Shown here one piece after another: positions 58,740 through 64,000 of a stretch of 64,000 nt of DNA. Source of the stretch: Rhizobium sp. GTDB lineage: Bacteria; Pseudomonadota; Alphaproteobacteria; Rhizobiales; Rhizobiaceae. The stretch is from positions 1 through 64,000 of the forward strand of contig JAPZUE010000025.1 of assembly GCA_027533385.1 (NCBI GenBank), in the 5' to 3' direction. The notes under the pieces are model-generated. The model saw only the letters and a list, made by a program, of their open reading frames with translations. It ran no database searches and was not told the DNA's origin. The position numbers and the translations under genes were made by a program. Positions within the stretch are counted from its first letter, which is position 1, and the number at the start of each line of letters is the position of its first letter.

Positions 58740-59168
58740 GATCCTTCTCGACGATCCGTCACAAGGGACGGTGCGGCCTGCAGGAGGCCCAAGAAAAATT
58801 AAAAATGCCGCCTCGCGGCGGCGCCGGCACTATCGGCATTTCACCCTGCGATGTCAACGAATTCCGAAGGAATCGCATGAGTAGGTGCGGATTTGGACCA
58901 CTCGCGCCAAGAGCGTGCGCGACAAGATTCCACCTGTTGCATACTTGACTCACTCGGGAAGCAAGTTGGGGAAAACCGGAAAATCGATTCCAGATGATTC
59001 CCACGACTCTTGTCACGGAGTCAGCGTGCCACTAGGTTAAATTTCATTAATAGATTGCATGCGGCGGAAGTGCTCACCGACAGTATCGAGGCGGATTTGT
59101 TTCGGATTCATCCGAAGCAACGGTGACGGATTCTGCCATTACAGACGCAAGCGGCGGAGAGAAACGGC
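58740..59168 (+). promoter_or_regulatory. gcrA upstream region with a dense GANTC (CcrM) cluster
   Basis: The 430 bases between argD and gcrA contain no gene. GANTC occurs at 58870, 58926, 58947, 58986, 58996, 59005, 59018, 59105 and 59129: nine sites in 264 bases where about one is expected by chance. CcrM adenine methylation of GANTC controls GcrA-dependent promoters in alphaproteobacteria. A TTAA-N6-TTAA motif (59037-59050) is one base short of the CtrA N7 spacing. Confidence 0.8.
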
Positions 59169-59711
59169 ATGAACGTGCAATGGAGTGATGAGCGAGTCGA
59201 AAGACTGAAACGGCTGTGGGCCGAAGGCCTCAGCGCAAGCCAGATTGCAGCACAGCTCGGTGGCGTGAGCCGTAACGCGGTGATCGGCAAGGTACACCGA
59301 CTGAACCTTCCGGGCCGCGCCAAGGCCGGTGGCAGCTCGTCTGCGGCCCGCCCCGCCAAGCGTCCGCCCCAGACACAGCGTCCTGCGGCCCTGCAGAACC
59401 GTCCGGCGGCAAATCCGACCACGCGGACCGTGGCGCGTGCAGCCGGGGCGACCCTGCTGAAGGAAGAGGTCGAGATCGAGGTCTACGAGGAAGTCGAAGT
59501 TCGCCGTCCGCTGAACGTGGTCGTGCCGATTTCGCGTCGCCTGGCCCTGACGGAACTGACCGAGCGCACCTGCAAGTGGCCGATCGGCGACCCGATGAAG
59601 GACGATTTCCACTTCTGCGGCTGCGAAATCGCAGACAGCGCGCCCTACTGCACCTATCACGCGAAGCTCGCCTATCAGCCGCTGAGCGAGCGCCGCAAGG
59701 CCGCACGCTGA
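59169..59711 (+). CDS. gcrA: GcrA, cell-cycle sigma-70 cofactor
   Basis: 180 residues. The N-terminus WSDERVERLKRLWAEGLSASQIA...GGVSRNAVIGKVHRL is the GcrA HTH; the C-terminal CKWPIGDP...FHFCGCE and CTYH are the conserved sigma-interacting end. GcrA binds sigma-70 and activates promoters with methylated GANTC. Its own upstream DNA is packed with GANTC, suggesting methylation-sensitive autoregulation. The middle is a low-complexity Ala/Pro/Arg linker. Confidence 0.95.
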   Translation: MNVQWSDERVERLKRLWAEGLSASQIAAQLGGVSRNAVIGKVHRLNLPGRAKAGGSSSAARPAKRPPQTQRPAALQNRPAANPTTRTVARAAGATLLKEEVEIEVYEEVEVRRPLNVVVPISRRLALTELTERTCKWPIGDPMKDDFHFCGCEIADSAPYCTYHAKLAYQPLSERRKAAR

Positions 59712-59733
59712 TCGCAGCGGTATCGCATACTGA

Positions 59734-59756
59734 ACGGGTCCTTCGGGGCCCGTTTT
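59734..59756 (+). terminator. Intrinsic terminator after gcrA
   Basis: ACGGGTCC (59734-59741) pairs with GGGCCCGT (59746-59753) around a stable TTCG tetraloop, with one T-G pair, followed by TTTTCGTTT. It lies 22 bases past the gcrA stop. The remainder to 59906 contains no supported gene. Confidence 0.85.
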
Positions 59757-59906
59757 CGTTTCGCCTAGGAGACATGGAAAAGCGCCGCAAGGATGATCCG
59801 CGCGACGCCTATACCTGCTCAAGCTCACTCCCGTTCCGTGCTTACCGGACTGGGTCAAAAGGCCTTTTGCCTTTGCAGGGCATAGGAACCCCGCTGGGTC
59901 GAGCCT

Positions 59907-60998
59907 TCATTTCTCGTATTCGAGTTGCAGTGCAACGACGTCCCTTGTTCGTTTCCCATAACGCTTCGCGATCTCGTCAAGCGCCCGGTCAAACTGACCA
60001 AAGGCCGGTTCAGTTGATACAGTGATGTCGGTTTCACCGGCGGGATTACGGTCCGCGATGAGACGAAGGCCGTGATGCGTACGAACCGACGCGGCAAAAG
60101 AGGTCGCAACGATCTTCGAACGATAGGTTCTCGACCAAGCGTCGGCCACAAGCGCAAGTGCGACCTCGTCGACCCCCGGAAAGACCGGAACTTCGAGCGT
60201 TTGATGCCGCCAGAACGTCAGATAGTTCCCAATGATCAAGCCGACCTTGCCGATTGTCAGGTGGAACGAGGCGCTCTCGTGTTCAGGGCTCCATGCCAGC
60301 CGTCCGGGTGCCGTTATCCCGAAATGAACTGCGGTCGCACTCGCGGTCCGCTCATCGGCGATGCCTTCGACCAGTGCGAGGCTAGCCGGCAGCGAGGCCG
60401 TGACGCCGGTCGTCGTCATGACGTTCTGATCGACTACATATCGCCTGTTTTCTACCCAGGTTGCCTTTGGATATCGCGCTTCGATCTTGTCCATCGCATA
60501 CCAGTGCGTGGTGGCCTGTCTTCCATCGAGAATGCCGGCCTTGGCGGCGACCCAGGCGCCTTCACATATCGACATGATGAAGGCGCGGCTTCGGTATTGC
60601 CGAGAAACCCATGCGACAATCGCTTCATTCTCGCTGTCATGCAGAGCTGGTATGACGACGATGTCGGCTCCATCCTTGTAGCGCCTGTCGAAATCCACCA
60701 TCGTCATGTCGGCCTCGATGGTGAGCGCCGGCATCAACGTCACAGGACCAGGCTTGCTCGAAACGATGATGACGTCGGCCACATTTGCTTGCTTCAGGAC
60801 GCCGTAAGGCACGATGAGGTCCGTGGTTTCCGTACCCGCATTGTCAGCGACGATTGCCACGAGAGGGCGCGCCCGCCCGGCCTTGGGACGGGGCACTTCC
60901 ACTTCGTAAACATGGGGCGCGGATTGTGTCGACAATGTCGGTTCCGCCAAAACGAAACTCGATGCGAGCGTCAGAAGGATAAGGCCAAGTCTGGTCAC
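59907..60998 (-). CDS. Exported DJ-1/PfpI-family protein
   Basis: 363 residues from GTG 60998, chosen because GGAG lies six bases upstream (ATG 61004 abuts it). A signal peptide (TRLGLILLTLASSFVLA) is followed by a DJ-1/PfpI domain (about 45-240) with MSICEGAWVAAKAGILDGRQATTHW holding the nucleophile cysteine. The last 100 residues (VPVFPGVDEVALALVADAW...) look like the beginning of a second, incomplete DJ-1 fold. Divergent from an AraC regulator that also has a DJ-1 domain, 56 bases apart. Substrate unknown. Confidence 0.78.
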   Translation of the reverse strand: MTRLGLILLTLASSFVLAEPTLSTQSAPHVYEVEVPRPKAGRARPLVAIVADNAGTETTDLIVPYGVLKQANVADVIIVSSKPGPVTLMPALTIEADMTMVDFDRRYKDGADIVVIPALHDSENEAIVAWVSRQYRSRAFIMSICEGAWVAAKAGILDGRQATTHWYAMDKIEARYPKATWVENRRYVVDQNVMTTTGVTASLPASLALVEGIADERTASATAVHFGITAPGRLAWSPEHESASFHLTIGKVGLIIGNYLTFWRHQTLEVPVFPGVDEVALALVADAWSRTYRSKIVATSFAASVRTHHGLRLIADRNPAGETDITVSTEPAFGQFDRALDEIAKRYGKRTRDVVALQLEYEK

Positions 60999-61054
60999 AG
61001 TCATCTCCGGATTGGTTTCCGGACGCAGATTACCGGTGTGCAGGACTGGCCAAA

Positions 61055-62077
61055 ATGTCAAACATATCGCAGTTTCAGCCAATGATGATGAATGTCACTT
61101 CACTCCGGAAGATTGTGTTTGTTGGCTATGATGGTGTCCAGGCTTTGGATGTCGTAGGGCCGATGGAGGCCTTTGCGATTGCCAACCAGCATCTGACGGA
61201 TACTGGGCAAGCCTACGAAATCATCCTCGCTTCCCCCTCGGGCGGATCGATATCCTGCTCTGGCCTCGGTGGCCTCAGCCTGGGGGGAGCGATTGCCTTG
61301 CGGGATCTAGCTTCCGACCTGGATACGATCATCGTTCCCGGGGGTAGCGAAGACGCGCTTCGCACTCTGATATTCAATTCGGAACTGCTGCCCTGGCTGT
61401 CCAGCCGGATCTCCGGAACCCGTCGTCTGGCCAGCGTCTGTACCGGCGCCTTCGTATTGGCCGCCGGCGGCTATCTCAATGGCAAGAGGGCGACCACTCA
61501 TTGGGCTTCGGTTGCACTGCTGCAAGAACTCTGTCCCAAGGCTGACGTCGAACCAGATGCGATCTTCGTCGCCGATCCGCCGGTTTTTACATCGGCAGGC
61601 ATCACTGCAGGCATCGATCTTTCACTGGCGATGATAGAAGCCGATTTCGGCCACAAGGTCGCTCTCGCCGTAGCCCGCCAGATGGTTCTTTTCATGCGGC
61701 GCCCGGGAGGTCAGTCGCAATTCAGCAGCAGCCTGACCATCCAAAGCGACGTGGCACCGCGGTTGCGATCCCTGGTCCACGATATCATCGGGAATCCGGT
61801 TGGCGACTTATCGGGGCCGGCGCTCGCCGCGCGATGCAGCATGAGCGAACGCAGCTTTTCGCGCGCATTCCGCAAGCAGATCGGCACGACGCCCGCACAG
61901 TTCGTCGAAAACATCCGGATCGACCGAGCCAAGCTGTTGCTGGAAAGCTCGGACTGGCCGCTTGCAAGAATTGCTGAACGATCCGGTTTCGGAAGCCTGG
62001 ACACGCTTCACAGGGTTTTCCAGAAACGGTTGAGTATCACGCCCTCATTTTATCGCGAACGTTTCGCAAAGCGCTGA
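61055..62077 (+). CDS. GlxA-family AraC regulator with DJ-1/PfpI sensor domain
   Basis: 340 residues from ATG 61055 (AGGA about nine bases upstream; ATG triplet at 61082 possible). DJ-1 domain about 15-205 with SVCTGAFVLAAGGYLNGKRATTHW (cysteine present), then two AraC HTH motifs (about 240-335): LAARCSMSERSFSRAFRKQIGTTPAQFV and IAERSGFGSLDTLHRVFQKRLSITPSFYRERF. GlxA regulators sense amines such as betaine or carnitine through the DJ-1 domain; ligand here unknown. Likely controls the divergent DJ-1 gene. Confidence 0.85.
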   Translation: MSNISQFQPMMMNVTSLRKIVFVGYDGVQALDVVGPMEAFAIANQHLTDTGQAYEIILASPSGGSISCSGLGGLSLGGAIALRDLASDLDTIIVPGGSEDALRTLIFNSELLPWLSSRISGTRRLASVCTGAFVLAAGGYLNGKRATTHWASVALLQELCPKADVEPDAIFVADPPVFTSAGITAGIDLSLAMIEADFGHKVALAVARQMVLFMRRPGGQSQFSSSLTIQSDVAPRLRSLVHDIIGNPVGDLSGPALAARCSMSERSFSRAFRKQIGTTPAQFVENIRIDRAKLLLESSDWPLARIAERSGFGSLDTLHRVFQKRLSITPSFYRERFAKR

Positions 62078-62156
62078 CCAAACCGCACTGTAGCCGCAAA
62101 ACTCTTCTGTCATTGACGGCCAGTGGTCCCTGTGAACATGACCTCTACCGGGCAAT

Positions 62157-62840
62157 TCACGCTTCCATGGAGTAGCCCGCCCCGCGAACGGTGCGGATGA
62201 CATCCTGCATGTTGGAGAAGTTCAGAGCCTTGCGCAGGCGACCGACATGCACGTCGACGGTGCGTTCATCGACATAGATGTCGTGGCCCCAGACACCATC
62301 GAGAAGCTGCGAGCGTGAGAAGACACGTCCGGGCGAGGCCATCAGGAACTCCAAGAGCCGGAACTCGGTCGGTCCAAGGCGCACTTCGCGGCTCTTGCGA
62401 TGCACGCGATGCGTCTCGCGATCGAGTTCGATATCGCCGCAGCGGAGCACGCTTGAGAGCACTTCAGGCTTGGCGCGACGCAGCATGGCCTTGACTCGGG
62501 CCATCAGTTCCGGCGTTGAGAAAGGCTTGACGACGTAGTCGTCGGCACCCGTTGCCAAACCGCGCACGCGTTCGCTTTCCTCGCCCCGCGCCGTCAGCAT
62601 GATGATCGGAAGGCGCTCGGTCTCGGGGCGGACGCGAAGTCGGCGGCAAAGCTCTATGCCGGACACGCCAGGCAGCATCCAGTCGAGGATCAGGAGATCC
62701 GGGACCCGCTCCTGAAGGCGGATTTCCGCCTCGTCTCCCCGAAGGATGGTCTCGACTTCATACCCTTCGGCTTCGAGGTTATAGCGCAAGAGGACCGACA
62801 GGGCCTCTTCGTCTTCCACCACGGTAATCTTCGGCTGCAT
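62157..62840 (-). CDS. phoB: PhoB phosphate-regulon response regulator
   Basis: 227 residues, OmpR/PhoB family. Receiver with VVEDEE, phospho-acceptor aspartate in ILDWMLPG and KPF lysine; winged HTH about 130-225 with the PhoB-type RTVDVHVGRLRKAL...VIRTVRGAGYSME. It activates high-affinity phosphate uptake under starvation. Last of the pstB-phoU-phoB order, 25 bases from the phoU stop. Confidence 0.95.
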   Translation of the reverse strand: MQPKITVVEDEEALSVLLRYNLEAEGYEVETILRGDEAEIRLQERVPDLLILDWMLPGVSGIELCRRLRVRPETERLPIIMLTARGEESERVRGLATGADDYVVKPFSTPELMARVKAMLRRAKPEVLSSVLRCGDIELDRETHRVHRKSREVRLGPTEFRLLEFLMASPGRVFSRSQLLDGVWGHDIYVDERTVDVHVGRLRKALNFSNMQDVIRTVRGAGYSMEA

Positions 62841-62865
62841 GAAACTCCGACCTCGCTAACCCAAG

Positions 62866-63579
62866 TTACTCGGTGATCGCGCCAACGGAAGCCGTCTGAT
62901 CTTCCTTGGGGCGCTCACCTTCCGGCTGTGCGCCGGTGGTCATGTAGTAGATCGTCTCGGCGATATTCGTCGCATGGTCGCCGATGCGCTCGATGTTCTT
63001 GGCGCAGAACAGCAGATGCGTGCAGCTTGTGATGTTGCGCGGATCTTCCATCATGTAGGTCAGGAGTTCGCGGAACAGCGAGGTGTAGATCGCGTCGATC
63101 TCCTCGTCGCGGTCACGGATGGACTTCGCCTTCTCGGCCGAGCGTGTCGTATAGACGTCGAGCACTTCCTTGAGCTGGGCCAGTGCCAGATCCGACAGGT
63201 GTTCGAGGCCGCGCGCGAGCTTGCGTGGAACGCCGGTTGCCTGGATGGCGACGACGCGCTTGGAATTGCTCTTGCCGAGATCGCCGACGCGCTCAAGATC
63301 GGCGGCGATGCGCAGCGCGCCGATGATTTCGCGCAGGTCGGAGGCGACCGGCTGACGCTTGGCAATCGTCACGACGGCCTTGTCACCGATCTCACGCTCC
63401 ATGGCATCCATGAGAACATCGTCGGAAATGACCTTCTGGGCGAGGGCCGCGTCGGAATTGACCAGCGCACGCACGCTTTCGGCGACCATCTGTTCCGCCA
63501 GACCGCCCATTTCGGAGATGCGGCGCATCAGGAACTTCAGTTCCTCGTCGAAGGCCGAGTAGATGTGTGTGGAGCCCAT
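62866..63579 (-). CDS. phoU: Phosphate signalling protein PhoU
   Basis: 237 residues in two three-helix repeats, each with the ExxxD metal-binding pattern: ADLERVGDLGKSNSKR and KNIERIGDHATNIAE. PhoU links the PstSCAB transporter to PhoR/PhoB and represses the Pho regulon in high phosphate. Located between pstB (46 bases upstream) and phoB on the same transcript. Confidence 0.95.
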   Translation of the reverse strand: MGSTHIYSAFDEELKFLMRRISEMGGLAEQMVAESVRALVNSDAALAQKVISDDVLMDAMEREIGDKAVVTIAKRQPVASDLREIIGALRIAADLERVGDLGKSNSKRVVAIQATGVPRKLARGLEHLSDLALAQLKEVLDVYTTRSAEKAKSIRDRDEEIDAIYTSLFRELLTYMMEDPRNITSCTHLLFCAKNIERIGDHATNIAETIYYMTTGAQPEGERPKEDQTASVGAITE

Positions 63580-63625
63580 TTGAAACGTCCTTGAAATTGA
63601 GTTCGACCGTGGATGACGTCAGGGC

Positions 63626-64000
63626 TCAGCCGAAGCGGCCCATGATGTAGTCCTGGGTGCGCTGGTCATCCGGGTTGGTGAACATCTTGTCGGTGTCGTT
63701 CTCCTCGACCAGATTGCCGAGGTGGAACATGGCGGTGCGCTGGGACACGCGGGCGGCCTGCTGCATCGAGTGGGTCACGATGACGATCGTGAAGTTCTCG
63801 CGCAGCTCGTGGATCAGTTCCTCGACCTTTGCGGTCGCGATCGGGTCGAGAGCCGAGCAGGGCTCGTCCATCAGGATGACTTCCGGGCTGACGGCAACGG
63901 CGCGCGCGATGCAAAGACGCTGCTGCTGGCCTCCGGAAAGACCGGTTCCCGGGGATTCGAGGCGATCCTTGACTTCGTTCCACAGGCCGGCCTTCTGAAG
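63626..64000 (-). CDS. pstB: Phosphate ABC transporter ATPase PstB, C-terminal part (runs off the window)
   Basis: The last 124 residues are present: signature [17 protein letters not shown], Walker [15 protein letters not shown]-loop [14 protein letters not shown] and the PstB C-terminus [10 protein letters not shown]. The start and Walker A are beyond position 64000. It energises PstSCAB phosphate uptake and is followed by phoU. Confidence 0.95.
   Translation of the reverse strand, partial: LQKAGLWNEVKDRLESPGTGLSGGQQQRLCIARAVAVSPEVILMDEPCSALDPIATAKVEELIHELRENFTIVIVTHSMQQAARVSQRTAMFHLGNLVEENDTDKMFTNPDDQRTQDYIMGRFG

Noticed and set aside
59037..59050. TTAA-N6-TTAA before gcrA as a CtrA site
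   Set aside because: Same one-base spacing defect; noted in the promoter entry but not called as a CtrA operator.
59774..60025. Small open frame after gcrA beginning MEKRRKDDPRDAY with AGGAG nearby
   Set aside because: The ribosome site is only two bases from the ATG, the frame overlaps the convergent DJ-1 gene by over 100 bases, and composition decays after about 15 residues. Possibly a broken small gene, but not supportable.
62107..62140. CTGTCAT near the end of phoB as a Pho box
   Set aside because: Only one half-site is present, and it lies downstream of phoB, not upstream of a Pho gene.

Overview
The window is about 64 kb of dense, GC-rich (roughly 60 percent) alphaproteobacterial chromosome. 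Gene content points to the Rhizobiaceae (Agrobacterium/Rhizobium/Sinorhizobium relatives): a GcrA cell-cycle regulator, a PodJ-like polarity factor with Sel1 repeats, a double-length dCTP deaminase, a SAM-II riboswitch ahead of metZ, a TIGR02186/TauE pair, and palindromic intergenic repeats of rhizobial type. Almost all of it is ordinary core chromosome. The only clear mobile DNA is the right end of an IS3-family element at the extreme left edge, which has cut a McrA-like HNH nuclease gene in two.

Layout. 1-530: IS end, nuclease remnant, regulatory DNA. 0.5-3.9 kb: divergent oxyR/katG peroxide-defence pair with a strong terminator. 4.0-8.9 kb: a three-gene HlyD/RbbA/YhhJ-type ABC exporter operon whose upstream region has an FNR/FixK-like box at class-II spacing. 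9.1-12.1 kb: galE, an aminotransferase, mscL. 12.3-15.8 kb: a symporter-sensor-kinase-receiver hybrid. 15.8-21.8 kb: a divergent pyruvate-kinase-like gene, a phosphoesterase, a Ser/Thr kinase fused to a UspA domain, a secreted glycerophosphodiesterase and a low-GC orphan. 21.9-27.3 kb: acyl-CoA dehydrogenase, thiolase and FadJ (beta-oxidation), with a palindromic mosaic repeat between the first two. 27.7-31.5 kb: podJ-like. 31.7-36.7 kb: TauE/SafE exporter with TIGR02186, then the PdeM/Lhr-like DNA-damage pair. 36.8-42.2 kb: YitT, TPR-methyltransferase, small membrane and CAP-domain lipoproteins, MATE pump, pyrD, DUF952.

42.3-49.2 kb holds a secreted coiled-coil protein, a LuxR-type response regulator, a LexA/CI-like autoprotease regulator, an SNase-like protein, a TerB-like protein, a solute-binding protein, an MshEN-like/GT2 glycosyltransferase, an FMN reductase and tRNA-Gly(CCC). 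49.2-53.3 kb: dcd divergent from riboswitch-controlled metZ, then apaG and a MYG1-family gene. 53.4-58.7 kb: a GGDEF/EAL protein and the argD-argF-hslO block. 59.2 kb: gcrA, whose upstream DNA carries nine GANTC (CcrM) sites in 264 bp. 60-62 kb: a divergent pair of DJ-1-fold genes, one exported and one an AraC-type regulator. 62.2-64 kb: pstB (cut by the window edge)-phoU-phoB.

I did not find a large undescribed multi-gene system. The signals most worth following are the GANTC cluster at gcrA, the attenuation logic readable at metZ, the pyruvate-kinase-like/phosphoesterase/kinase-UspA neighbourhood, the FNR-type promoter of the exporter, and the divergent DJ-1 pair. No CRISPR array, prophage or rRNA operon was seen.
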